64,000 nt of DNA from Pyrobaculum oguniense TE7 (GCA_000247545.1 CP003316.1:1955233-2019232), one strand, 5' to 3'. Positions 1-8,872 are shown, numbered from the stretch's first letter. Program-made: numbers and translations. Notes: generated from the letters alone by a model not told the origin.

Positions 1-1871
1 GCAGTGTACAGAAGGCTAGCTACTCTACCGATGTCCAGTAGCGCCACTGCGAAATCAACCGCGGTCTTGGCCAGCCTAGCCCAGAAGAGCCACCAAGGCT
101 CTTGAATTGCCTCCAGAGAACCGGCGGGCTGTACATAGTGAGTATCTAGAAACAGCGTTCTTCCTTGCGGCGCCACCACCCGGCTAAACTTCAAAACGAC
201 TTCGAACCTCTTCATAGGCGTTGAGCTAAGAGAAGTAGACTGGCGGCCAGCCACCGACATTGTGAAAAATGCATCACTAGATGTTGTGGCATGCACATTA
301 AACGTGAATAGGCCGTGGACTATCACAAGGGGGCCTATGGTGCCTTCTTGAGGTGGGTAGCGCGTGTATAAAATTTGGATCTGAGCGGTGCTATGGGGGT
401 ACTCCCATATGGAATCTATTCTCCCATTATATGAAGATCTCCAGACCTCTGCCCACCTCCAGCCTCTAAGGGCTTCATGTGGCATAACCGCTATGGAGTA
501 TACATATGGCAACTCTGTGGTGGTGGTATATCTTATGCGCAACACGTAGTAGAATCCTCCTGAGAAGGATTTTGTCCAGCTGGTTGTCCAAGCGTCTACA
601 GGCGCGGAGAGGTCAACGAAGTAGAGACAACTGGTGCTGGTAGAGGAGTACGGGTAGATTTGTCTGTAGGCGGCCCACATGGCGTTGACATTCATATCCA
701 CGGCTAGCGGGGGGCAGGCGCCGCTGACCGGGCGCGTTGTTATTGAGACGTAGGCCTTGTGCTGGCCGTAGGCTATGCCATCGGGTATGAAGTAGGGCCC
801 TAGGACAATTCTCGAGACGTATTGGTTTATGGATGCCGCCTCGCCAGTGGTGTAGGACATGAACTGGCTCATTTCAAACCCGTAGGTATACGTGCGCCTA
901 TAGGCAACTGAGGCGTTTACCGAGACGGCGACGTTTAGAGTGTAGGTGGACGATGTTGGCTCCGCGATTACCCTAACCACAACGGCCATGGGCATGGCGG
1001 CTGACGCCGAGGCGTTTACATACTGTACGTAATACCTCGTCTTATTCACCAGGTTGAACCTCAAGACGCCAGTTCTCTCACAATAGACGTTGATACCTGC
1101 GCTACTAAGCCGATAAGTCTCCACCTCGATTCTCAACCTCACGTTGGAGTAGCTACCTTTCACAAAGGCCCCTATGTACATCTCAACGGCGTCGTAGCCG
1201 ATAAAAGCCGCGTTCGGAACGTTGCTACACAGGATTAAACCTCCCTGGGCGATAGGGGGCACCACGTAGGATCCCGCCTTGTCTATACGCACCTGCCTAA
1301 AATAGACCCCGCCGTATACTGTATATGTGGTCCCCGTCGCGGGATAGGATGTCTGCATTTGAATGACCTCGCCGCTTGTGGAGGCTATCCCCTCTGGTTG
1401 TCTCTCCTGGGTCTCAATTACGAGCCTGGCTTTGCCCACGTATTTGGCGCTAAACCCGTTCTGCTTTAACACCTCCACCACTTCTTCCAGCGAGCTCGCA
1501 ATTGTCTCCGCTATGCCCCTCTCAGGCTTTTTAATTTCCACTGGGTACCTCCCCACGGGGGTTTCAAGCCACGCCGAAGCTTTCCTCTTAGGCGGCTCCA
1601 CAGCAGGTATCGCCACTACTACCCGCCTGGCGTCGTACACTCTTACCCTAGTCGTGTTTCCAGTCAGCGCATAAACCGCATCGCCCTCCTCCACTGGAAC
1701 TAGAAATATCCAAGCTTGACTGCCCAATTCCCAATTTACCCCAGGTATGTGAATGACATCCCCTTTTAAAGGCTCAGGAAGCTCGACGTCAAAGAGATAT
1801 ACCTCCTTTGAATTAACCACGGCCACAAGCAATAACAGGGCCGCGAACAAGTACTTTACGCCCGTCTGCAT
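1..1871 (-). CDS. large secreted protein of unknown function (C-terminus beyond the window)
   Basis: The frame is open from an ATG at 1871 to the left edge, about 623 codons without a stop. The N-terminus MQTGVKYLFAALLLLVAVVN is a clear Sec signal peptide. A Ser/Thr/Asn/Tyr-rich, probably extracellular chain follows, with few cysteines. The last visible stretch, around residues 590-620, turns hydrophobic and may start a membrane segment. An A/T-rich TATA-like run at about 1886-1899 lies about 20 nt upstream of the ATG, which fits a leaderless transcript. I do not recognise the family. A surface or adhesin-like protein, or the extracellular part of a membrane complex, are both possible. Confidence 0.8.
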   Translation of the reverse strand, partial: MQTGVKYLFAALLLLVAVVNSKEVYLFDVELPEPLKGDVIHIPGVNWELGSQAWIFLVPVEEGDAVYALTGNTTRVRVYDARRVVVAIPAVEPPKRKASAWLETPVGRYPVEIKKPERGIAETIASSLEEVVEVLKQNGFSAKYVGKARLVIETQERQPEGIASTSGEVIQMQTSYPATGTTYTVYGGVYFRQVRIDKAGSYVVPPIAQGGLILCSNVPNAAFIGYDAVEMYIGAFVKGSYSNVRLRIEVETYRLSSAGINVYCERTGVLRFNLVNKTRYYVQYVNASASAAMPMAVVVRVIAEPTSSTYTLNVAVSVNASVAYRRTYTYGFEMSQFMSYTTGEAASINQYVSRIVLGPYFIPDGIAYGQHKAYVSITTRPVSGACPPLAVDMNVNAMWAAYRQIYPYSSTSTSCLYFVDLSAPVDAWTTSWTKSFSGGFYYVLRIRYTTTTELPYVYSIAVMPHEALRGWRWAEVWRSSYNGRIDSIWEYPHSTAQIQILYTRYPPQEGTIGPLVIVHGLFTFNVHATTSSDAFFTMSVAGRQSTSLSSTPMKRFEVVLKFSRVVAPQGRTLFLDTHYVQPAGSLEAIQEPWWLFWARLAKTAVDFAVALLDIGRVASLLYT

Positions 1872-2173
1872 GTTCCAAAAAAAAAACGTTTTTTTAAGCT
1901 TTATTCATTACGGACATCAGCGATTTACTCTCCGCTCAAGTCTGTCGCTTATTTCCTGAACATCGGTAGATTGTTGGCGACGGGCGAAGTCGCGACTTTA
2001 TTAGGCCGAAACGCAGCCGTTTACAGCCTCCCGCGCCTCCTCAAATAGCCACAGCGACGTTGACGGCGCTTTCCTGTCGTAATGCTTGGGCGCGAGTTGC
2101 CTACCACGCAGTTATTAAGATCGCTGTGGTTTTTGGCCACATCGCTGTGTTATTAACTGTTGCTTATAAGGGC

Positions 2174-2985
2174 GTTGCCGCCTTCACTACCCCCGTCCTC
2201 GAAGACCTAAGAGAAGACCTCGCTTCGAGGTTTTTCACAGTCTCACCACTGGGCGGGTTTGCGGCCCTGGTCGTGCTGGGGGCGGCGTTCGGCGCAACTA
2301 TACAATTCACGCAAGGCGGCGCACAGAAATTCGCAGTGGTTGTGAACGGAACCACGGAGCTGGGCGGGAGGTACGTGGAGATTTTGAAGAGGTTTGGCGG
2401 CGATGTATATGGTATTTCACAGAGCGTCTGTTAGACGCCTACGGCTTTGTGGTAGTGGTGCCTAGGAACTTCTCCCTGTCCGCAGTGGTTGAGGTCTACG
2501 CCAAGTACAGGGGGCTTTTCTCCCTCGCGCCGCCGCTTGTTCTAGACTCGGCGTCGGCCTCTGAAATGGGCTTGCCCCCGCGGCTGGTAGACGCCGTATT
2601 AATAGCTTATATTGACAGGCGGAGGCTGGCGGCCTCAGAGGCGGGCTCTATAATGGGCATGTCCGTGTTCTCGTGGGCTTTCGTTTTATTTTCCCGTTGT
2701 TATTGGCCTCCACCGCTGCAATTACCGTTGGCATGGAGAAAGAGAAGCGGACTTTTGAGCTTATTCTCTCCACGCCCGCCACGGCCCCTGGGCTAATAGC
2801 GGCGAAGCTCTTGAGCACTTTGATGCTCGCACTGATCCAATTCGCAGTGCTGTCAATCGGTTTGGTGATATATGTCAATATCTTTAAGGCAGTGCCTCCC
2901 CCATCAGCGCCTGGGCGGTGGTATTGTCGTCTCTTCTTTAGTAGCCCCATCTGTGGCGGCGTCTGTGGTATACGACGTTAGCTAT
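2174..2985 (+). pseudogene. decayed ABC-2 type permease, paralogue of the intact gene at 3754
   Basis: Three successive frames carry consecutive parts of one ABC-2 permease that matches the intact neighbour at 3754-4893. Frame 1 has DLREDLASRFF and FAVVVNGTTELGGRY. A frameshift near 2405-2430 leads into VEVYAKYRGLFSLAPP. Another near 2670 leads into LLLASTAAITVGMEKEKRTF and ELILSTPATAPGLIAAKL. A last fragment, VLSSLVAPSVAASVVYDV, ends near 2985, so roughly the C-terminal third is missing. It abuts another broken gene on the opposite strand. The frames are seen directly and homology to the neighbour is obvious by eye. Loss of function is inferred. Confidence 0.88.
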
Positions 2986-3708
2986 CCAGCCGTTGGCCCC
3001 TTCGACATAAGCATGGCGAGCCCCGTTGCCAAGCGGCCTTCGCACGCCACTACCAGCCCCCTCGAGTTGAGCAGGTCAAGGGCCAGGCGGTATGTGTAGC
3101 GCCGCTTTATCAGGAGGGGGGAGCACTGAATTGCGACGAGGTCCGCACTTGCCGAGACCTTCTCTAGGGCCGCCGCTGCTTTGGCCACTCTGTCGTCCCC
3201 AAAAAGCTTCAGAAGCTCGTCGTCCGGCTCCGAGGCGTCTACTGCTTCCTCGAACTTCTCCAGGGGCACAACCTCAACAGCCCAGCCAAGCTTCTCCCGG
3301 GCGGCCTGTGCTTGGTACGTCTCCGAGCCGATTAGAACCGCCTTGGCGCCCACCAGCGAGGAGGCGGTGTCGCGACTTTCTTTGCCCTTGTCGCGACATC
3401 CCCGCACTGCTTGTGGGAGGGGCAGTGGTAGGCTACTACGGGCAGACCCAGCGCCTCTATCTCGGCCTTGGCGTGGAGCACGCTGGCGAAGCCGTTGTGC
3501 TCGCCGAAGCCCAGCAACACAGCTCCGCGGGCGCCGCCTTTCTGACGGGATCAAGGGCAGCCGCCGTGGTGCCGCCAGTTGCGTGGACGATGAGGGGAAA
3601 CTTCTCAGGCTCTGGGTTTTTGAAAAACCCCACAGACTGTGATAGGCGCCGCGCCACCTCCTTCACAAATGACTCTCCATGGATGGGAGAATGTAGAAGG
3701 TAGGCCAC
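2982..3708 (-). pseudogene. decayed sugar-isomerase-like gene
   Basis: Read from 3708 downward, the protein starts MAYLLHSPIHGESFVKEVA, then shows FPLIVHATGGTTAAALDPV. The frame breaks near 3530, continues as LLGFGEHNGFASVLHAKAEI, breaks again near 3370, and ends with GAKAVLIGSETYQAQAAREK and LATGLAMLMSKGPTAG before the stop at 2982. The ATGG...HN..AS.LHA pattern resembles the N-terminal half of L-fucose/L-arabinose isomerase-like proteins. At least two frameshifts separate the parts. Its 3' end touches the decayed permease, which suggests a deletion junction near 2980. The family assignment is tentative; that the gene is broken is clear. Confidence 0.6.
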
Positions 3709-3727
3709 TTAGCACGGGATGCGCGCA

Positions 3728-3735
3728 TTTAAAAA
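3728..3735 (+). promoter_or_regulatory. TATA box of the ABC transporter operon
   Basis: The sequence TTTAAAAA lies about 23 nt before the GTG at 3754, the usual archaeal distance to a transcription start. The permease mRNA would therefore begin at or next to its start codon. Confidence 0.6.
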
Positions 3736-3753
3736 CTCTATCTTAGCTGAGGT

Positions 3754-4893
3754 GTGGGAGCATTCACGGCACTGGTGGTGAAGGACCTCCGGGAGATTTT
3801 GACATCTCGCTACTTCTTGGCTTCTCTTCTAGGCGGTTTTGTGATCTTAATAGCGCTGGGCGCCGTGATGGGGGCGTCGATAGAAACTGCCCAGAAGGCT
3901 ACTCAGAGTTTTGCAGTGGTGGTGGGGAACACCACAGAGCTTGGCCAGAGGTACGCGGAGCTGTTAAGGGAGCTCGGCGGCGTTTTGTACGAGAAGTTCT
4001 CCCCAGACTTGCTTGACAGTTACGGCTACGCCGTCGTGGTGCCGCCTAACTTCACACTCCCGGCAAAGGTGGAGGTGTATGCCAAATACAGAGGGTTGTT
4101 GTCCACGGCGGCGCCTCCCTTCGTAGAGCTAGCCGCGCAGAGGCTTGCCGAGGAGGTGGGCGTGCCGCCCCGGCCTATCAACGCGGAGCTCTACGTGTAT
4201 CTCGACGGCCGCGTGTTTAAGCCTGGGGAGGTGGCGATGTTGGCAAACCTCTTCCTCATATCTTGGATGTTTATGTTCCTGGTGCCTCTGCTTGTCGCCT
4301 CCACGGCGGCGGTTGCGGTGGGGCTTGAGAAGGAGAAGAGGACGTTTGAGCTTATCCTCTCGACGCCGGCTACTGCGAGGACGCTCGTCGCTGCGAAGCT
4401 CACAAGCGCCGTGGCGCTGGCGTTTATACAATTCGCCGTGATGGCCGCGGCGCTTATCTTCTACTTCTATAACCTTTCCAGAGCCGCACCCCCGGTGTCC
4501 TCCGGCGAAGTGGCGGGGGATGCAGTTGCCCTGCCGCCCGCGTTGATCGCCCCGGTGGCTTTGTCCACGCTGGCCTTGTCCTTGGCGCTGTTGGGGCTCG
4601 CGTTCATAGCAGCGACCAGAGTAGAGGACATCAAGACGGCGCAGAGCGTCGTGCCGATGGTGGTGTTCCCCCTCCTCGTGCCGTCCTTCGCCGCGATCTT
4701 CGGCACGGTGGAAGGCCTAGAGGCCTACCCCTTCGTCCACCCACTGGCCGTGGCGTACTCGGCGATGGTTGGGCAGTGGGATAAGGTCTACGCCTTTCTC
4801 GCAACTGATTGGGCCTTGGCCATCGCCGTCGTAGCATCTATACTTAAATTCGTCACCCCGGACTACCTCATAACTGGGAGGTGGAGGCGATGA
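3754..4893 (+). CDS. ABC-2 type transporter permease
   Basis: This 379-residue membrane protein forms the channel half of an ABC-2 exporter with the ATPase encoded directly downstream. An N-terminal membrane segment (about residues 25-45) is followed by a large external loop. A block of about five hydrophobic segments follows from about residue 170 onward. The cytoplasmic stretch GLEKEKRTFELILSTPATAR after the second membrane segment is typical of the NatB/ABC-2 group. The GTG start is supported by the TATA box 23 nt upstream. The last codons overlap the ATPase start as ATGA, so the two are co-translated. Substrate unknown; export of a small molecule, peptide or ion is likely. A decayed paralogue lies at 2174-2985. 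Confidence 0.88.
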   Translation: MGAFTALVVKDLREILTSRYFLASLLGGFVILIALGAVMGASIETAQKATQSFAVVVGNTTELGQRYAELLRELGGVLYEKFSPDLLDSYGYAVVVPPNFTLPAKVEVYAKYRGLLSTAAPPFVELAAQRLAEEVGVPPRPINAELYVYLDGRVFKPGEVAMLANLFLISWMFMFLVPLLVASTAAVAVGLEKEKRTFELILSTPATARTLVAAKLTSAVALAFIQFAVMAAALIFYFYNLSRAAPPVSSGEVAGDAVALPPALIAPVALSTLALSLALLGLAFIAATRVEDIKTAQSVVPMVVFPLLVPSFAAIFGTVEGLEAYPFVHPLAVAYSAMVGQWDKVYAFLATDWALAIAVVASILKFVTPDYLITGRWRR

Positions 4894-5594
4894 TACGCGC
4901 AGTGCAGTTAGCCAAGAGGTTTGGGAAAATTGAGGCCTTGAAAAACGTGACGCTTGAGGTTAACCAGGGCGAGGTGGTGGGGCTCATTGGGCCCAACGGG
5001 GCGGGCAAGACCACGACGTTGAGGATTCTGGCCGGGCTCTTGAGGCCGGACGCAGGCTACGCGGAGGTCCTCGGCGTGAGGACAACTTCGCCCGAGTTTA
5101 AGAAGGTTAAGAGGTGGGTGGCGTACCTCCCCGAGGAGGTCATGCCCTACGACAACTTAACAGGCAGGGCCTTCATAGAGTTCGTCCACGGGCTCTACGG
5201 CGTGGATAACGTAAAGGAGGCGGCGGAGATATCGGGGCTGGGCCCACGGATAGACGACAAGATTAAGACCTATTCAAAGGGCATGAGGAGGAGGCTCGTC
5301 GTCGCCTCCTTGCTCACCGTGGGGGCAAAGGCGCTTTTACTAGACGAGCCCACGTCGGGCGTAGACGTCATACACGCCGTGGAGATTAGGAGGCTCGTAA
5401 GGGAATACGCCGTCAGCAGAAAAGCTGCTGTGGTGTACTCGAGCCACAATATGCTGGAAGTCGAGAGCATATGCGACCGGGTGTATTTCATAAACAACGG
5501 CGTAGTGGTAGACAGCGGGGTCCCGAGGGATCTGGCGGCTAAGTACTCTGCCGCCAATTTAGAAGAGGCCTTTGTCAGAGCTATTTCTATTTAG
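4890..5594 (+). CDS. ABC transporter ATP-binding protein
   Basis: This is the ATPase of the exporter whose permease lies directly upstream. Walker A is GPNGAGKTT, the signature region is TYSKGMRRRL (a degenerate LSGGQ), Walker B is ALLLDEPTSGVD, and the switch histidine is in SSHNMLE. The length of about 234 residues suits the CcmA/NatA group. The ATG at 4890 overlaps the permease stop (ATGA) and is preceded by GGGAGGTGGAGG, a strong ribosome-binding site expected for an internal operon gene. A GTG at 4881 is an alternative start. Its 3' end overlaps an antisense pseudogene by about 36 bp. Confidence 0.93.
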   Translation: MIRAVQLAKRFGKIEALKNVTLEVNQGEVVGLIGPNGAGKTTTLRILAGLLRPDAGYAEVLGVRTTSPEFKKVKRWVAYLPEEVMPYDNLTGRAFIEFVHGLYGVDNVKEAAEISGLGPRIDDKIKTYSKGMRRRLVVASLLTVGAKALLLDEPTSGVDVIHAVEIRRLVREYAVSRKAAVVYSSHNMLEVESICDRVYFINNGVVVDSGVPRDLAAKYSAANLEEAFVRAISI

Positions 5595-6208
5595 GCTTTT
5601 CAGTGCGACACAGAGCGATTGTGACAAGCCTTGAGTGAAGCCGAGCAAGCCGGCAATCTCCTTCGGCGTCAACTGAGCCATCCCCTTAAGCGTGTAGCCC
5701 CTCATGCACAGCTGGAGAGCTCTCTCCGCCTTCTCCCCAGTGAAGATGTCAAAGGCCCAGCGGCACTCCCCCGGCGCCTCGGCGTGCGGCTAAGTGGGCG
5801 GATAAGCCTTGAGCTCTTTAAGAAGCTCCTCCGCCTCCTCTTCTGTGAGGCACGCCGCTTGTAACCTCTCCGCCAGCTGGCAGTCCCCCGCCACGACCAC
5901 GAGCTTGTCCTCTATTGAGCCGAGCTCCTTAACGCTCACCGCCTTGACGCCCGGCACGCCCAGCCACTCCTCGGGCGGGCTCTGAGGGAAGACTACGTAG
6001 AGCTCCACTGCCGTGGCTAGGGCTGGGGAGACAAACCTTCCACACGCCAAAACAGCAGAACGGCGCACTTCCTCGCCTTCAGAGCGGCGTCTGCGCCCGG
6101 CTCAGCGGCTGACCTAAAAAGCTTCTCCGGCAGAGAGGCCGTAATTGAAAACGCGTCTACGTAGAGGCGGCTGAGTTGTGGAAGGCCGGTCTTGGCAAAA
6201 AGCGGCAA
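5559..6208 (-). pseudogene. decayed paralogue of the PIN/NYN-like gene at 8492-8872
   Basis: The start LSRLYVDAFSITASLPEKLF (from 6208) matches SRLYIDVFSIAASLSQSEEL of the gene at 8872. About 60 middle residues are then deleted, and the text resumes at KCAVL. A frameshift near 6030 moves into SPALATAVELYVVFPQSPPE and DKLVVVAGDCQLAERLQ, which runs to an in-frame TAG at 5790-5792. The same frame continues past it as GECRWAFDIFTGEKAERALQ and a helix-turn-helix-like LTPKEIAGLLGFTQGL, ending at TAA 5559. One deletion, one frameshift and one nonsense codon make a pseudogene the simplest reading. The intact copy at 8492 ends before the C-terminal part seen here, so the ancestral protein was probably longer. 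Confidence 0.75.
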
Positions 6209-6304
6209 GACCCCCTACGTAAGGGCAGAGTCCGCATAAGGGGGGCGTTTAACTAGTTCTTCAACGCCGCTGGCGGCTTGGCTCTTTGTGTAGTCGGCAT
6301 TTTA

Positions 6305-6440
6305 GGCGCTGGGCGGGGCTAGTCTAAACAAGTTAAGCACTAGATCAATAACAGCCCGCTACTTAAGAGGGCCGTCGAAGCTGCCCCCTCAGCCCGAAAT
6401 AAGCCGCCGGCATAACAGCGGTTATCTAGACGGCGCCGTT
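6305..6440 (-). pseudogene. remnant of a second copy of the membrane gene at 7476
   Basis: The bases here align by eye to 7493-7630, the 3' part of the membrane gene at 7476-7937. Shared blocks include AGCCCGCT, GTCGAAG and a CC.AAATA.GCCG.CGGCA run. An internal stretch is missing and there are many substitutions. No frame is intact. It lies between the operon end and the decayed nuclease-like gene, so it looks like part of an old tandem duplication of the whole region. Confidence 0.65.
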
Positions 6441-6445
6441 AGGCA

Positions 6446-7135
6446 TTACACTACGCCATAAGCGAGGCTGCTACTGGCGGGCGTCTTCTGTGGAGTGCTG
6501 CCCACGTCTGTGCCGACTTCTCCCCGCCGGGTGAGCAACTGGTGTACGGCTAATGCCACGTACGGCGCCGCTGTGGCTACTACTGCGGCTTCATCCGGCG
6601 CGGTCAAGGCCGCGGCGGCTGAGGCGACGGCGGCCGCGTAGACGCGGAGGGGCACGCGGCCGAACCGGGAGACATACCCCGCGGAGAAAAGCAAGGCGAA
6701 AAACACGCTCAACAACGCGTACGGTGCAGGCCTCACGAGGCGCAACAACGCCAACGCGGCGGCCCCCAAGCCGAAGACCCCCAGGCGGTATGCCCAAGAA
6801 GCCCTCTCCCAAGCAATCACGTTTACAGCTGTCGTGTAGGCGATAAGGAAACCGATCAAGCCTACGTTAATGGGATCAGTGCTGTTGCGGACATGTTCCA
6901 GCCAAGCTCCAAACCAGAGGAAGAATATGGGAGCTGTCGTTACTTGGACAAATATGTTGAGTTCTACTCTCCATAGCCGGAGAGTCTCGGCTAGGAGGTA
7001 CACCAATAGAAAGTGGAGAACGGCGACTTGTGAATAGAAGAGCCAATTCAAGAAAAGACCGTGGAGAGAAGACGCGATCGAGGCGCCAAGGTAGGGACCG
7101 GTAAACGAAAGAACTAGTTTTAACCTATCCGACAT
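6446..7135 (-). CDS. polytopic membrane protein, last gene of a small-membrane-protein operon
   Basis: The 229-residue protein has about seven hydrophobic segments covering most of residues 10-195, then a short polar tail. No catalytic motif or known domain is visible. It follows the gene at 7138 with only an ACATG after that gene's TAG, so the two are in one operon and probably translated together. Together with 7138, 7476 and 8022 it forms a four-gene set of membrane proteins without a recognisable soluble partner. A channel or assembly-platform role for the smaller neighbours is possible but not shown. I do not recognise the family. Confidence 0.7.
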   Translation of the reverse strand: MSDRLKLVLSFTGPYLGASIASSLHGLFLNWLFYSQVAVLHFLLVYLLAETLRLWRVELNIFVQVTTAPIFFLWFGAWLEHVRNSTDPINVGLIGFLIAYTTAVNVIAWERASWAYRLGVFGLGAAALALLRLVRPAPYALLSVFFALLFSAGYVSRFGRVPLRVYAAAVASAAAALTAPDEAAVVATAAPYVALAVHQLLTRRGEVGTDVGSTPQKTPASSSLAYGVV

Positions 7136-7137
7136 GT

Positions 7138-7473
7138 CTATTTGCCCACCGCGAAACTGCTGTAAACGCCTACACCTCCAATAACTGCGCCAACCGCAGC
7201 CCCCAATATTCCTCTAACCGCGCCTATGAGTCCTCCGTGGAGCACATAGGTAGCAGTGTATAAGCCGCATATAGTTGCGCGGCCTGGGTCGGGCCTAACA
7301 AAGTGGTAGTAGCCAAGGCCTGCACCAATCCCAGCCGCCACAGACGCCATAGCTACTGCTATGGCAGCCTTTTTGCCTGCCATCAACCCGAATGCTAGCG
7401 CCAACGCGATCGGTATGTCTGTCGCCAGCGCGTATCCTTTTCTCAACACGGCGTCTATCTCCGGCGTTTTCAT
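7138..7473 (-). CDS. small Gly/Ala-rich membrane protein
   Basis: The 111-residue protein has three or four hydrophobic, Gly/Ala-rich helices. They are separated by a short polar stretch, YYHFVRPDPGRATICGLYTA, that contains its only cysteine. The layout of a hydrophobic helix, a D...A..CGL loop and another helix loosely resembles the protein at 8022. The start ATG is 2 nt after the upstream gene's TAG, so it sits inside the operon 8022-7476-7138-6446. Unknown function. Small two- to four-helix proteins of this kind occur as pilin-like subunits, holins or complex accessories; nothing here decides between them. Confidence 0.68.
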   Translation of the reverse strand: MKTPEIDAVLRKGYALATDIPIALALAFGLMAGKKAAIAVAMASVAAGIGAGLGYYHFVRPDPGRATICGLYTATYVLHGGLIGAVRGILGAAVGAVIGGVGVYSSFAVGK

Positions 7474-7475
7474 CG

Positions 7476-7937
7476 CTAGCCGCCTTTGGCGTTGACGCCG
7501 GGTGGGGCCAGGCCAAACAAATAGCTGGCCGTCAACAGAGCTATATAGGCCGTAATCAGCAAGCCCGCTGTGAGCGTAGCTTGGCGGTCGAAGTTATCTC
7601 CCCTTAGTCCAAAATACGCCGTCGGCACAAAGAGAGCAATTGCCGCGTAGAATAACGGCGTCTCGACGTTTACATCATATGAGAGTTCTAATATAAGAGG
7701 CAGAACTATATATCCCATAAGGGCCGCCACAGCCAAGGCGGCCTTCTCGTTCACAAGCCTATACGTGACAAATACGGCCATTAGAAAAATTGAGACAATG
7801 AGCAACATCAGCCTCATATCAGCTACGGCGCCGCCTAGGCCTCCAAAGTAAAGACTCATAAAAAAAGGTGGGACGAGCGCTAGTATAATGAGGATATCAA
7901 AAAGGCGGCGAGGGATGCGCCTAATATCCACGCTCAC
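7476..7937 (-). CDS. small polytopic membrane protein
   Basis: The protein is 153 residues with about five hydrophobic helices (from roughly 13, 40, 67, 92 and 122) and no recognisable motif. GTG at 7937 is the longest reasonable start. A TATA-like ATATAAGG at 7950-7957 would place the transcript start near 7929-7933, so GTG 7931 is an alternative leaderless start. This may be the internal promoter for 7476-7138-6446. A partial, decayed copy of its 3' half lies at 6305-6440. Unknown function. Confidence 0.68.
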   Translation of the reverse strand: MSVDIRRIPRRLFDILIILALVPPFFMSLYFGGLGGAVADMRLMLLIVSIFLMAVFVTYRLVNEKAALAVAALMGYIVLPLILELSYDVNVETPLFYAAIALFVPTAYFGLRGDNFDRQATLTAGLLITAYIALLTASYLFGLAPPGVNAKGG

Positions 7938-8021
7938 CGCCTTATATAGCTTAATGCTTCAGTTAAGATGCTACGGCAACCGCCATATCGACTTGCTCCG
8001 TATGGGACAATGAATTGTACA

Positions 8022-8351
8022 TCATAATAAGATAAACCCAAATGCTACCCACCCCCAATCGCGTGGCGGTTGCAAGCCAAATCTCATAGCTGAAGCCCAA
8101 GGAAAGCTCGCGAGGCCGTAAGCCAAACCGCACTTAACGCTGGTGGCTATATCCCCAGTGTGCCGGTATGTGAGGTAGCCTGTTGCCATGCCCACAAATA
8201 CGGGGGCCAGTCTTGCAGCTGCCATGCCTGCTGCTACTGGCGGTGGTGGCAAATCTGCTGTCAGCGATGCCTCGTCGGCGGCATACGCCGCGGCGGCCAG
8301 AACAGCCACGGCAAACAACGCGCTCGTGTATATATTCCTTCTGCCTGGCAT
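8022..8351 (-). CDS. small secreted/membrane protein with the TGDI...VKCG motif
   Basis: The 109-residue protein starts at ATG 8351; the same frame is open further upstream to 8666 but that part looks non-coding. Residues 1-25 (NIYTSALFAVAVLAAAAYAA) form a signal peptide. A Pro-rich linker, a hydrophobic helix, the motif YLTYRHTGDIATSVKCGLAY and a second hydrophobic region follow. Nearly the same motif, LTYIDTGDIGMAVKCGF, occurs in the broken gene at 16440-17555, with helices on both sides. A short signal peptide plus two helices joined by a short loop is also the plan of type IV secretion/DNA-import pilins, but that is only an analogy. Unknown function. Confidence 0.65.
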   Translation of the reverse strand: MPGRRNIYTSALFAVAVLAAAAYAADEASLTADLPPPPVAAGMAAARLAPVFVGMATGYLTYRHTGDIATSVKCGLAYGLASFPWASAMRFGLQPPRDWGWVAFGFILL

Positions 8352-8491
8352 GTTCAGAGAAAAACACCAGTATTTTTTCGCTGTACTTTGTGCCACATGG
8401 CCGCGGCATCTGTGCACGAAATTCAGAGGGATGCGTTCTAGGCGGAAAAACTTACATAAGGCGCGGCTCTGTTTTGCAACCCGCGTCGGCA

Positions 8492-8872
8492 CTAAGCCTC
8501 TGTGGCTAGCCAAAACCTGCCCCCTTGAAACAGCAACACGGCGCAGTTGCTGGCGTGTAGCACTGCATCGTAATGCCTGGTGACGACGGCACAGCCGGAG
8601 CCGCATTCTGATTCGCACAGCTCCACGGCGTATATCTCGGCGGGCTTCTGCTCGGAGAGGCGGCACTCCAGCCCGTACCTCCGGCAGTGCTCAAGATGGC
8701 GCCTCGCAAGGGGGATGTGGGACTCGTGCCAAGCGTCGACTACAAATACGGCGTCGATCCCGGACTCCGCCGCCCACCGGAAAAGCTCTTCCGACTGAGA
8801 TAAAGAGGCGGCGATGGAGAATACGTCTATATACAGCCGACTGTACTCCGACAGCGTAGCCGGCCTAAGCAC
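8492..8872 (-). CDS. putative PIN/NYN-like protein, probably truncated
   Basis: The protein is 126 residues from a GTG. The pattern RLYIDVFSIAAS, IDAVFVVDAWHE and CAVVTRHYDAVLHASNCAVLLF, with acidic residues after hydrophobic strands, resembles PIN/NYN-type metal nuclease folds. The match is general and I cannot name a family. The decayed copy at 5559-6208 has another roughly 140 residues after the CAVLLF strand, so this copy may have lost its C-terminal half at the TAG at 8492. It lies just upstream of the small-membrane-protein operon on the same strand, and its decayed twin occupies the equivalent place on the other side. About 150 nt with no clear gene separate it from 8351. Confidence 0.5.
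   Translation of the reverse strand: MLRPATLSEYSRLYIDVFSIAASLSQSEELFRWAAESGIDAVFVVDAWHESHIPLARRHLEHCRRYGLECRLSEQKPAEIYAVELCESECGSGCAVVTRHYDAVLHASNCAVLLFQGGRFWLATEA

Noticed and set aside
1930-2060. Possible tRNA or short gene left of the decayed permease.
   Set aside because: No cloverleaf fits; only a 20-codon tail (LFEEAREAVNGCVSA) is readable on the minus strand, too short to support.
6446-8351. Calling the membrane-protein operon a type IV secretion or DNA-import system.
   Set aside because: The resemblance is topological only, and no ATPase or VirB6-like platform protein is recognisable; kept as a hypothesis in the findings.
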